The notes: generated from the sequence alone by a model not told the origin. A stretch of DNA of 64,000 nt from Cliona cf. orientalis (GCA_963930775.1 OZ005692.1:6744135-6808134), one strand, 5' to 3'; counted from the first letter of the stretch, positions 11,300-22,068 are shown. Translations and numbers: made by a program.

Positions 11300-12306
11300 G
11301 GTACCATTAAATTGCGTGGGCGTGAGGTGGGGGATATGACACCTAAACCACATCAAAGTCATTAGTGAGGTGCATGTTGTGTAACCACGCCCTTTTAATT
11401 GCACAGGTCTCAGGGGTGTGGCTGCTAGAGCCGGAAGTGTTCATTTAATATCCTCCATGGACCGGAAGCCGAGCCGGAAGGGAGGGGCCAGGCCACGCCC
11501 AAAACAGCCCCACCCTGTTCCCCAAGGACCACCATTCTCAATCAAGTGCCTACTAACCACCGGATGTCCACCGGAAGCCCACAATCAATCCCAATTAAAA
11601 CACACAGCTTCCTCAAGGCCAAAACACACACAAACACTTGGAGGCCGTTCTGCCACACCGCCCACGCAGGAGCTCACCTCATTTCCTGTGTGGGCGGAGT
11701 AACAACACGTCATCGCAACCACATCCGCTTCAAACCATCGTCAGCTTCCGTCCAGCCGTACAGGCCCCTCGATCGCACCGCCGTACAGTGCCTCATTAAC
11801 AGACATGGCCTCACCTTTGACCTCCTGCCACGCCCCCAAAGCCTCCTTGCGGGGTTCAAAGGTCACCACCGCTTCCGGGAAACGCCCACCTATCGCCGAG
11901 GCCAAGTCCCAGGCGCCGATGTCCAAGCACTGGCCCGTGAAGCCACGCCCAATCGGAAGCAATAAAACCTGCATTAACGCACACGCACACACTCCACACA
12001 GCGCCAGGAACACGCCCACATGCTTAATTAGGCCTAGTAAGTTTTTTTTTTTTTTTTTTTAAGTCGTTGCGGTTAATAGTTAAGAAAGAATGCTTTGATC
12101 TTGCTTTGATGTGGGCAATTACCGGCCTTTTCTTCAGGGGCCACTTCCGGTCGCTAATTACACGCGCATAATCATCCCTGGCCGATTCTGGACACGCCCA
12201 CCTTCGACCAAAAGCACTCGTATGGCCTCTTCGGCCACGCCCCTTCACGATTCGCTAATTGAATTAGCCATTCCTGACGCTCACGCCCACGCAATTAAAT
12301 GGTACC
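11300..12306. mobile_element. TTAA-flanked inverted-repeat element, copy 1 (1007 bp)
   Basis: It begins ggtaccattaaattgcgtgg and ends with the inverse, giving inverted repeats of about 27 bp with one mismatch. It is flanked by TTAA at 11296-11299 and 12307-12310. TTAA target duplications are known for piggyBac and Kolobok. There is no recognisable transposase, only short unidentified open frames (up to 139 codons), so it is a non-autonomous element. It is richer in G+C than its host sequence and holds many copies of the motif cacgccc in both orientations. A T-run of 19 lies at 12042-12060. Confidence 0.9.
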
Positions 12307-12354
12307 TTAAGCTTTTTACTATGCCATATACTGTGTACAGTAGATAAGTTTTAA

Positions 12355-13356
12355 GGTACCATTAAATTGCGTGGGCGTGAGGTGGGGGATATGACACCTA
12401 AACCACATCAAAGTCATTAGTGAGGTGCATGTTGTGTAACCACGCCCTTTTAATTGCACAGGTCTCAGGGGTGTGGCTGCTAGAGCCGGAAGTGTTCATT
12501 TAATATCCTCCATGGACCGGAAGCCGAGCCGGAAGGGAGGGGCCAGGCCACGCCCAAAACAGCCCCACCCTGTTCCCCAAGGACCACCATTCTCAATCAA
12601 GTGCCTACTAACCACCGGATGTCCACCGGAAGCCCACAATCAATCCCAATTAAAACACACAGCTTCCTCAAGGCCAAAACACACACAAACACTTGGAGGC
12701 CGTTCTGCCACACCGCCCACGCAGGAGCTCACCTCATTTCCTGTGTGGGCGGAGTAACAACACGTCATCGCAACCACATCCGCTTCAAACCATCGTCAGC
12801 TTCCGTCCAGCCGTACAGGCCCCTCGATCGCACCGCCGTACAGTGCCTCATTAACAGACATGGCCTCACCTTTGACCTCCTGCCACGCCCCCAAAGCCTC
12901 CTCGCGGGGTTCAAAGGTCACCACCGCTTCCGGGACACGCCCACCTATCGCCGAGGCCAAGTCCCAGGCGCCGATGTCCAAGCACTGGCCCGTGAAGCCA
13001 CGCCCAATCGGAAGCAATAAAACCTGCATTAACGCACACGCACACACTCCACACAGCGCCAGGAACACGCCCACATGCTTAATTAGGCCTAATAAGCTTT
13101 TTTTTTTTTTAAGTCGTTGCGGTTAATAGTTAAGAAAGAATGCTTTGATCTTGCTTTGATGTGGGCAATTACCGGCCTTTTCTTCAGGGGCCACTTCCGG
13201 TCGCTAATTACACGCGCATAATCATCCCTGGCCGATTCTGGACACGCCCACCTTCGACCAAAAGCACTCGTATGGCCTCTTCGGCCACGCCCCTTCACGA
13301 TTCGCTAATTGAATTAGCCATTCCTGACGCTCACGCCCACGCAATTAAATGGTACC
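12355..13356. mobile_element. TTAA-flanked inverted-repeat element, copy 2 (1002 bp)
   Basis: It is near-identical to copy 1. I saw only about four substitutions plus a shorter T-run (13 instead of 19), so the two are very young relative to each other. It has TTAA at 12351-12354 and 13357-13360. A 40-bp spacer (12311-12350) separates the TTAA sites of the two copies and is not present in the empty R1 site. Confidence 0.9.
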
Positions 13357-13674
13357 TTAACTAAATTAAAATTTACGTATTAAGTTTATGCACCAGTGCA
13401 TATAGGAACTAGAGCTCTCTAGAGTAAATACTGTGTGCTAGTTGCATCTAATCATAGATATCTATACAGCAGTTTAATAGCGTGTGACTGTTGACGAATT
13501 TTATCTACATAAATATTGTACTATAATAGGTTGTGTGCATGAGCAGAGCACGTGACCTGCAGTGGGTCAACAAAACACAGCTTTTGCGACAATCCAAATG
13601 ATTCGAAGCACAATTAATGAAGGCAGCTTTTTGATGAAATTTTGTGCTTATGAGTCACTGAGTTGCGTATGCCT

Positions 13675-13786
13675 AAATCCAGAGGTATCAACAACTGTGA
13701 GTGTGTACAGTATGTGAGCACCAGCCATGAGATAGGCTATACTCTGTGTGAGACTCTTTGTCTGAGACGCCAATCCATCAACAAGT
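13675..13786 (-). pseudogene. GTPase fragment of unit 1
   Basis: It matches 30245-30365 of the intact gene, the part encoding the DTPGF switch region and the preceding strand (TLTVVDTPGFED, QTKSVTQSITAYT). The rest of the gene is gone. Its position, about 500 bp upstream of the TRPA gene on the opposite strand, is exactly that of the intact GTPases in the other units. Confidence 0.8.
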
Positions 13787-13884
13787 AAGGCTCTAAAGCA
13801 TACAGCCGATTGCAGTGCGATCATTTAACTAGCAAATTAAATACCTCGCTAACAAGCCATCTTTTCATAATCTGTGGCCTGATT

Positions 13885-14090
13885 CAGTGAACGGGCAGCT
13901 TCCTCTAGCTCGCTCGCGCTCTAGCTCTCGCGCGGGATCGATCGCCGCGCCGTATGACGTGTTTGGCGTCACGCACGTGAGTTTGCGTACCACGGCCGAC
14001 CCCGTACCGTCTGGTCTCGTCCCCAGGACGAGACTACGTACCGTCCCCCCTGCGCGGAGGCGGGAGTGGCCTGGGGAAGTGCAGCTATAA
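13885..14090. promoter_or_regulatory. GC-rich, CpG-rich island upstream of TRPA gene 1
   Basis: The sequence changes abruptly to high G+C with many CpG (ctctcgcgcgggatcgatcg, gcgcggaggcgggagtgg) and includes a small palindrome, gtctcgtccccaggacgaga. It lies 200-400 bp upstream of the first TRPA exon. The equivalent places in the other two units (about 30.8-31.05 kb and 45.8-46.1 kb) lack it. It may be a newly inserted sequence acting as a promoter, or simply an insertion. Confidence 0.5.
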
Positions 14091-14298
14091 TGCAATTACT
14101 AAATTCCAGTGGTTTGCTATAAATGACCACAGTCCAAGAGTAACCAACCACATGCCACAGTCACCTTTAAAAATAGTTGATCGCAATTGTTAATTAGTGC
14201 ATAGCTAGCTAGCTACCTCTCACACCAGAGTAGCTACTAGCTAGTACAGAGAAACTCTTCATAGTTGAATATTGCACCGGTACGGTACATTTACAGCA
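14091..14298 (+). promoter_or_regulatory. Conserved upstream region of TRPA gene 1
   Basis: About 200 bp, starting at tgcaattactaaattccagt, are conserved at 31083-31262 and 46128-46311, in each case ending at the first TRPA exon. Shared blocks include actaaattccagtg, ccacagtca and tagtgcat. Conservation in three copies, one of them with a dead gene, fits a core promoter and 5' untranslated region shared head to head with the GTPase. Confidence 0.55.
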
Positions 14299-17200
14299 AT
14301 GGAACAGTCATCTGCAGCAATGGAACTGTACCGGACTAGGACTACCTCTATAAGTTTTGATTTGATCAAAGTAAGTTCAAGCTTATGTTATATATTATAG
14401 CTACCTGCAGCACTTAGCTAATAAAAGTTATGCTTAGCTATCAATTTAATTAAACATAGGCAGCAGAACAGGGAAAATGGAGTTTAATTAGTGACTGGTT
14501 GGAGAATCATGATGATGACATTACAAAGAATATGATGATCAACACACAAAAAAAGTATAAAACTTTAACCTTGCATAAACTTATAACATATAAATAATTT
14601 ATTATCCTTATTAGACTTCTATTTGTAACATCATACAGATAGTGCATACCAGGAGCATATGAGCCGCCCGAAGGGCGGCGAAGGAGCGTCCGACTACTGT
14701 CTACAGTGCACAGCAGATTACTTTTGTACAAGCCACACTGTACTAGCTAATTATTATTGACTTAGTCTGTAGTGTGGTTGTAGACTGTGTACTATGGGCG
14801 GTGCTATCACTATGGAGATGAGCTTAACCAATGGAAGTACCCTGCAGCTGGCCACTCCATAGAAGGTAAAGCATTGCTAATGAACTTCACCTAATACATC
14901 TGACACGCAGTTGGACGCTCCTTCACTGCCCTTCTGGTGGCTCGTATGCTCCTGTGCATACCTAGCCTAGTATATATGTATATTAAGATTTTCCGACATT
15001 CCTTATTAACAATAGCAATCAGGGACAAAGAGTGCTACATATTGCTTCGCAAAGAGGACAAACAGAGATAGTAAAGAAGCTCTTAAAAGCAGGAGCAGAA
15101 AATTCTGTGGACAACAAATGGGTATAATATACTTAATATTCACACTGACTAAACAGCTACTTACTACAATATTCCAGATGACTCCTTTCCAAACTGCTTG
15201 CTTATGGGCACACAACGCTGAAACCGTTGCGATCTTCTTGGAAAACAATGCTGTGAAAGTTGATGATATAGCTCTTTATCTTGCTGTGTCAGGAGGATAT
15301 GAGTGAGATAATGACTGCATGTATGATTGCTAGAATCTTATAAATTTTCATGCTACAAATGTAGCTATACTAGCTAACAATGCCACAGTAGTAAACACAT
15401 TACTGAAGATTTCACTTACCGATTTTAAGTCTGCTGAGCTTACACTAGCCTCGTCCCCAGCCTCCCCGATCTTTTTCAACGCACGCAAGATATATCCGGT
15501 ATATGGAAAATTTTTTTGGAAAACGTGTGCATTTCTGGTGAAGACCGGCAATCACTTCATAATATTATGTATAATATTATTCTACACCACATGAGAATGC
15601 CAATCTCTTACATTAAATTGGATCATACATTGTACTACCATAACGGTAGTATTTTGCTACTGCATGCATATGAACTGCTATGTAACTCACTAAAGGGTGC
15701 CGGATGGCTGCAGAGTGGTCAGTGACGCGCCTGCACAGTTATAGCTAGACAGACATCCTACCATTATTAGTTTTACTGTTACTGTACTAAAGAAGTTAGT
15801 GGTATTCTAACAGCTGGTTACTTCCCTACTGGCAGATTCTAGTGAAAGTGTACAAAATTATGCCATAAGTGGAATTAATCTTAGTAGCTATAGTGTTGCA
15901 CTTAGCATCCCACTCCCCCACCTAGGCCCTATGGCTGGGTTGGCAATCAAAGCAGCACATAATATTATATAATAGTTAGAGACCGAGTCCAAGGTCTCTA
16001 CGCCTTTTAAGAGACCCGAAGGCCCTGGGCTGTAGCATCCCGAGTGAAAGCGAGGGTGCTACTAAGGGCCTGAGGGTCTCTTAAAAGCGTAGAGTCCATT
16101 GGACGAGGTCTCTAACTGATTTAGAATGTAGCAACTGTAACCGTGGTAGTTGACCTGAGGACTAGGCTACTGTTGCACTGTGCATCTTTCTTTGCCCTTG
16201 GCTATACTTGTAGGTCTCTATGAGAACTTGTAGGTCTCTATGAGAAATAGCTAGAGACCTCCAAGTGTCCAATCAGATCACAGTATTTGTTACAACGACA
16301 CTGTTTACTAGGAGGTTTCTATGTGATTTAGAAGACCGAAGGACTCTATATAGAATCCCGAGCGAAGCGAGGGTTCTATGAGAGCCCTGACCTCAGGGCT
16401 CAGTAGAACCCTCGCTTCGCTTGGGATTCTACATAGAGCCCTTCGGTCTTCTAAATCACGTAGAAACCTCCTAAACAGTGTCTAACTAGCTATGTGACCT
16501 ATGTCTCCGAGCTGCACAGTGGCTCAAGCTTTGACTTGCCCTATTGTTTCTCCAATCTGCATTAAGATAATTATTCTGTGGATTGAGATTCTTACATTAT
16601 GAAAAACTTGATCACATCCCCAGTAGCTGCATAGTGCTAATGATGCATGTGGTAAAGGATCGTCAATGTGCACATCACCTCAATCGCAGAGATGGAGTCT
16701 AGGCGACTCTCGACCTTGATAGGGACAAGTTTCATTGCTTCAATCACAGGAGATGAACTTGACAGCATAGTACAGCTTCCGAACTTCATTTGAGCTAAAC
16801 ATTTTGAAACAGGCTTCACAGCAATTACATCATAGGTTTCATCATAATTTCATCATAGGTTGGCCAAATTTTTTTTGTTGATTGGGACTCGGGATGTAAT
16901 TAGAAATTACTGCAGCTGCTGTTGTTGCATCAAGGGGTGTGGTCTATGAAGTAATAGGTTCAAAGTTTGTGCTGCTGCATGCACATGTACTGTACTAACA
17001 GAGCTGAGCATGTGAGCTTACCGTGAATAACTCATGCATATTAGCCACATTCATCCCATGATTGTAACATCAAACATACTTGTATTATGGCAATAATAAT
17101 GTATGAAAAAGTATAGGAATGTAGCTGATGTGACTTGCCGCTGTGTGCATGCATACAGTTACTAATTGTCCATTCTTCATTGTCTGACTGTCATGCATGC

Positions 17201-20200
17201 ATGCAACATCCACTATCAATGCCTCATAGATCTGGGAAAATAGCTTCTCATGGACACACACGTACATAGAATTAAATTTAGAGGTTGACTGGCTCTATAT
17301 TTGTATCATAAATAATACATTGGGCTATTCCAGTTAATAAAGATACACCCCTGTTGAGGAACGATAATTACCGGTATATCCTGAGGGGGTAGCTTGATTT
17401 GATGAAGTCTTGGGGGGTGTTGAGGCTATTTTGATGATGTTCTGGGGGTAAAATGGTGCATTTTAACGATATCTTGGGGGTCACGGCCTCCATTTTAATT
17501 AAGTCTTCTGGGGGAAGTTTATCCAATTACTTGTCTTCAGGGGAACCGTAAAAGTGTTCCTCAACAGGGGCGTATTCTTATTAACTGTACTGGCCCATTA
17601 TTATTCCTCTTACAGAAATATGGAAACAATTAATCTACTTTTGAAGCACGACTGTGGGCTACGTCCAAGGGCTCTCTACCATGCAGTGTCCATGGAATGC
17701 AAGTAATTAGTCTAGTAATCACCTTGGAAATATTTATAATCATGCAATAATCTGCAGGAAAGTTGTAAGGGAACTACTTAAATCACCAGACTGCCACTCT
17801 CTGATGCAATATACAACTAAAAAGTCAGAATCTGATACTAAGAAAACTGAAGAGTCAGATACAAAGACAGTCACTAAGTCTTGTTTTTGTGAAATGATAA
17901 GGAAAATGCCAGGTACAATTATTGCATATTCATTCACTGATTAGTGACATGGATATTCCACGAGGCCATAGTAACCACGGTTACTGTTTATGTTATCCAC
18001 ACATTGTACAATGTCATTTGAATATTGATGACCATGTTGTATTTTCATAAGGTATATGGAGTATATTAATTTTATAGCTAATAAGTGCAGCAGCCCTAAG
18101 TAGAAGAAAAAGTTTGTGAGGGAACTGGGAACACTTGGGGATGTAATTTTTACACGGGCACGCAGAATACGAAATTTGATGGCGGGGAATTTTCCTTAGA
18201 ATTAAAGTTATGGCACTTTGAAGTATTCCCATATGTTTGTATAGGGAAGCCATGCATTTGCAATGTTTCCCGCCCACGCGCTATGTGAGGGGCGGAGCCT
18301 AGCACGCACATAAACGTGACGGACTAGATTTTTAAAATGTAGTATGGGAAGCCTGCTTACACTGTGTGGCTCTACAATGCAGTGTAGCTGTACTATGAGG
18401 GTTTTCCAGACAATTTTTTTCTGCTTAGTGTGTCAGCTTGCTTGAAAAAAAAAATTCATTATTATAATTTTATGGTCCTTCACTCATTGACCAATGGCTT
18501 TGCATTATTATATCTTGCTATGATGACGCAGTACACTAAATTAATGTGGTACACATAGGTGATCAGGGTGTGTGAGTATAGCCACTCTATCTATCCATCC
18601 CACCCCCTTTCTGTGACCAGCCCCTAATGTTCCACTTTATTTTTTGTACACATAATAACAACAACAACGCATGCTATAGATGTTGCAGAGGAGATCTTGA
18701 ACAGGTGTACCGAGCTCCATCCAGAGTATTATGAAGACAAGGAGAAGTTTAAAGTTATTTTCTACTATGAATTTATTGAAGATGCTCATGATCAAACACA
18801 AATTGAGAGTCTTATTGTTGAAAATTCTGGTGTGATTAATAATCAAACTGGTGATATTGCTAGCAGGTATAATAATGTTTCTTCGCATGCATGTAGTCAA
18901 TAGCAATTCTAATTATGGAGTGCTGCATGCCAGGTTGCATACGTTTGTCACTGCTTAACACTAGCTATATATATAGTGCATGATACTCTTGCGGCAAACT
19001 TTAATGCTATATAAATAACATACCGTATTAAGTAGGGTATGTGTGGGGAAAAACCATAATAAAATGAGTCGGACTCCCTCTATCAATGCATGCATGCTGG
19101 CATTATAATGCATGTACCATTATACTGTACAGTGATGTCAAAGGAGGTACTGAACAAACACAAAGCAAGGAGCGAGGGCAACCAAAAACAAACAAACGAG
19201 GATCCTCTCATATCAATAAGGAAAACCATCCAATTTCAATAATGGTGGGCTTTATGTACACGAGTTAAGTAGTTTCAATAATTGCTTCTCAATGTACATA
19301 ATAGGTGCAGCATGAGCGTCTGAATCTGCTGGCCCATCCACTAGTTGCAAGCTTATTGTACAGCAAGTGGCAAAGATTTGGGTCTTACCTTTATGTCTGC
19401 AATCTGCTGACATATTGTCTATTTCTGCTATTATTGACTATTTTTGCCTTTGTGATCAAGAATCCACAATATGAATCTTGTAAGTATACCATGCAATGAT
19501 GAATCTCACTCCTAAAGCATCATACATAGAGTTTGTTTCATAGGTATGAGCATTGCTGCAATTTATGTCAATGGTACTGATATTGATTGTGGTAAGTGAG
19601 CTAGCTAGTACAGCATGCATAGCTTTACTAATCATGAGAAATGGAAATTTATAATTATAGGTGATGTGGGCATTAGTACTGGTCATCTGACTGGTGTCTT
19701 TGCTTGTGCAATTCTTGTGCTCCTCATGGCTGCTTTCCGCCTCGTTCTTGAGGGGATTCAAATATGCAGCAACTTTTTTGCTTACATAAGGAATTGGATC
19801 AACTACTTGGAAATAGTGTTGTACTTGACTTCCATCATGTTTGTGTGGGTATTTCATTTTGACTGTCTCTGTCCTTCAACTTGGCAGTGGCAACTCGGTG
19901 TAGTGGCAGTGTTTCTGGGATGGGCTAATCTGATTGTATTTGTCTCAAACATTCCATTCATAGGGATATACGTACTGATGTTTAGCCACATCTTCTTCAC
20001 ATTTCTCAAAGTGCTGATTTTTTCTCTTCTCCTGATTGTAATGTTTGGCCTCACATTTTACTTTGCATTCACTCAGCCTGATGTTATGGTACCACAATAA
20101 TTGCTGCTCAAATCAGTTATTAATTATCTTGTCATCCTTAATTACCTCTATAGCGCTCTCCTTTTTCAAGCCCTCAACGTTCACTGCTCAAGGTATTGAC

Positions 20201-21145
20201 AATGACAACTGGAGAGTTTGAATTTGACTCCATCTTTCGACAAGACCCAAGCGGAGAGAGTGATGATATCGAAGAGATTCCCTTTCTACCAATCTCTGTC
20301 ATTCTCTGGATAGTGTTTATTGTTATAATGCCCATTCTGTTCACCAACTTGCTGGTAATTCTAGTCTGATCCTCATAATTACCTCAGTCATGCATGAATC
20401 ATTGCTACACACTCGTCTGTAGATTGGTCTCGCTGTGGGAGACATCAGTGAAATTCAAGAGAAAGCAGAAGTTAGGAAGTTGATTCAACAGGTTATCATG
20501 ACTATGATAAAGCTATAATAGCACGTGATTGCTTAAGAGTAAAACCATGCAGTTATAACTACTTGTGTACTTAATTTTGGTTCATACAATGGTCCATGGT
20601 AGCTAGTATAGTGTAGGAGTATAGCATGCAATAATAATAATATTATACTATGATGTGTTGCAATCATGTAGGCAAAGCTATTGCTGTCATTTGAAGAAGT
20701 GTTGCGTACTTTTGGTTTGCAGCACCGATTTGCTCTTCAGCGCAAGATCGTTAAACCGTTTGAGAAGCTGAGTTGGTATGGGAAACTTAACCTCCGATTA
20801 TGGGGAGGTGAACGGTACTGCTCACAGAGTAGTCTAGAAAAAGTTGTCAGTTCACAGAATTGCAAGGTATTGAATTTATGGGTGCAACTCACACATCAAG
20901 AACTGTTATTTAGATTTTACCTTCAGGTTGAAACAGAGAGCAGTGAAAATCAGACGTTAATTTTGGAATTGAAGGTACAATAACAGAGTTCGAAGTGAAT
21001 GCCAATTAATTATTCCCTGCATGGCTATTGTTATGATGTTTTTTAGCATTCCATCGATAAAATACGACAGTTGGTAATGGCAAAAGATGCTGTTGCTCAA
21101 TCTGGAGAGCAAGTTCAACAATATGAACAGAAATCAAGTGTGTAG
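14299..21145 (+). CDS. TRPA-like cation channel, gene 1 (16 exons, 733 residues)
   Basis: Predicted ankyrin-type TRP channel of the plasma membrane. Exons: 14299-14370, 14460-14554, 15016-15121, 15178-15302, 17616-17702, 17758-17912, 18680-18866, 19133-19244, 19305-19479, 19544-19591, 19661-20088, 20154-20354, 20423-20491, 20672-20866, 20927-20974, 21047-21145. All have GT-AG ends, all phases fit and the sum is 2202 nt. Residues 56-213 hold about four ankyrin-like repeats (VLHIASQRG, TPFQTACLWA). S1 to S4 lie at about 335-495, S5 about 496-525, the pore loop with TMTTGEFEFDSIF about 540-553, and S6 running into TNLLIGLAVGDISEI about 573-607, followed by a charged tail. Classical TRPA1 has some 14-17 ankyrin repeats, so this is a short form. 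The start was chosen because the first exon and its upstream region are conserved in three copies. Exact exon ends are by eye. Confidence 0.85.
14651..14953. mobile_element. Mutator-like MITE in intron 2 of TRPA gene 1 (303 bp)
   Basis: The ends aggagcatatgagcc and ggctcgtatgctcct begin inverted repeats of about 40 bp. It is flanked by perfect 9-bp direct repeats gtgcatacc at 14642-14650 and 14954-14962. The homologous introns at 46635-46645 and 31488-31500 read tatagtgcatgta without the insertion. A 9-bp duplication and long inverted ends fit the Mutator superfamily. No coding capacity. Confidence 0.85.
15975..16117. repeat. 143-bp hairpin in intron 4 of TRPA gene 1
   Basis: The arms gttagagacc and ggtctctaac close a long palindrome with inner arms acgccttttaagagacccga and complement. 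The core reads atcccgagtgaaagcgaggg. It is absent from the same intron of TRPA gene 2. Confidence 0.75.
16297..16482. repeat. 186-bp hairpin in intron 4 of TRPA gene 1
   Basis: The arms gacactgttta and taaacagtgtc enclose a near-perfect palindrome of about 75-80 bp per arm, containing cccgagcgaagcgaggg on both sides and a short central loop around gccctgacctcagggc. Just upstream, 16214-16250 holds a tandem repeat of acttgtaggtctctatgaga. Transcribed, it would form a very stable stem inside the intron. Confidence 0.8.
17321..17597. mobile_element. Inverted-repeat element just upstream of exon 5 of TRPA gene 1 (277 bp)
   Basis: The ends match as inverted repeats of about 40 bp (tgggctattccagttaataa on the left; the complement of cccctgttgaggaac on both sides). 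The interior is a degenerate G-rich repeat (cttgggggt variants, about 45-bp spacing). It ends only 18 bp before exon 5, so the present branch point region lies close to or inside it. It is missing from the same intron of gene 2. Confidence 0.7.
18094..18431 (-). mobile_element. ACACTAAG-type MITE, copy 3, in intron 6 of TRPA gene 1
   Basis: It is homologous, in reverse orientation, to the elements at 33116-33493 and 33610-33986. Shared parts are tttttctgcttagtgt at one end, the run cccgcccacgcgctatgtga in the middle, and the aagtgctccca-like block near the other end. Confidence 0.75.
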
Positions 21146-21589
21146 CTACTATAGCTGTATTAGAGCCATTGCAGCTATGTAAGATTACGGTATGCTTCTT
21201 AGCGTTAGGTTTAAGTTCATTGATCAAGATTAATAGTATAGCTTTAATTTATAACATTAACTTTAGATTTATATAACTTGTAATGGCTGTTTTGTGCATA
21301 TGCATAATATTAATATAATTAAATTTTTGTATCATTATTATAATTATCTGGCTGTCATTTTAGTTATCTGTGACTGTAGTTCCCCACTTTGAAAATTGTG
21401 TCTATGCCCTTGAAATGGTTCAATAATTTAATCTTGTGCTGAAGAGCAAATTGGTGCTGCAAAATTAATTTTAATGAAAAAGTACACAGCACTTCTTCAA
21501 ATGACAGCAACAGCTTTGTCTGCATAATTGTAACACATAATTAAAGCAATGCATGTAGCATAATAAATTGGGCACTGAAGCATGCACAA
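21146..21589. other. 3' flank of TRPA gene 1
   Basis: AT-rich and non-coding. The first 90 bp after the stop recur in the 3' fragment at 22927-22990 and, weakly, after gene 2. A segment at about 21420-21520 is a low-similarity inverted echo of TRPA exon 14 (ttgctcttcagc and tttgaagaagtg appear as their complements). Confidence 0.4.
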
Positions 21590-22068
21590 TACCGTATAGC
21601 GGGAAATTTTCGTATGGTGTTAATTTTCGTATATTTCGTATGCTCTATCCCTTATACGAAAATAAAGACTGCGAAAATTTGAACGTGTAAGAAATCTTTC
21701 CTTTAGCGCGTGACCTTTGACCTATACGCCTATGACGGCCATACGCGATCGCTAGCGGCAGGTGCTAAATGCAAGGCTAGCTCACTGAACGATGTCTCTT
21801 TATCGATTGTTTGCCAAGGCGTCGAAACCGAGTGACGTTCCTGATCCCAGTGGACCGCTATCAGCATCGATTAGCCCCGCTACGATCAAGGAAGCCAGCG
21901 TTGCTAGGTTGCCATATACCGCACGTAAGTGCGAGAACTACCAGCTGCGCATGCGCGCAATCTCCAGCAGCAAGCATACGAAATTAAAAAATACGAAATT
22001 TTATTCTAAGGGTGTTTTGGTCAATCATACGAAAATTAGCACCAACGAAAATTTCCCACTATACGGTA
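21590..22068. mobile_element. TACCGTATAG-type inverted-repeat element (479 bp)
   Basis: The left end taccgtatagcgggaaattt and the right end aaatttcccactatacggta are inverted repeats extending about 45 bp with differences. The inside holds an open frame from 21792 (MSLYRLFAKASKPSDVPDPS), a good start context followed by about 60 plausible residues. Such a beginning is reminiscent of transposon-encoded proteins I associate with sponge genomes, but I cannot confirm this. It is either a deletion derivative keeping the first exon of the transposase or a MITE that captured a gene start. Confidence 0.65.

Larger units (their letters stand above)
10980..13690. repeat. Dispersed repeat R1, copy C (split by two TTAA elements)
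   Basis: Positions 10998-11299 match 8370-8672 and 13357-13674 match 8669-9000. Removing the two elements restores aagttaacta, as in copy B. The right end runs directly into a GTPase fragment (13675-13786) and then into the TRPA gene, so copy C is the left flank of the first GTPase/TRPA unit. Confidence 0.75.

Noticed and set aside
11546-11965. Open frames of 94 and 139 codons in the TTAA elements
   Set aside because: They overlap each other and antisense frames equally well, show no transposase motif, and are preserved only because the two copies are very young.
19456-19857. Open frame of 133 codons on the minus strand over TRPA gene 1
   Set aside because: It is antisense to exons 9-11, which have consistent phases and splice sites on the plus strand.
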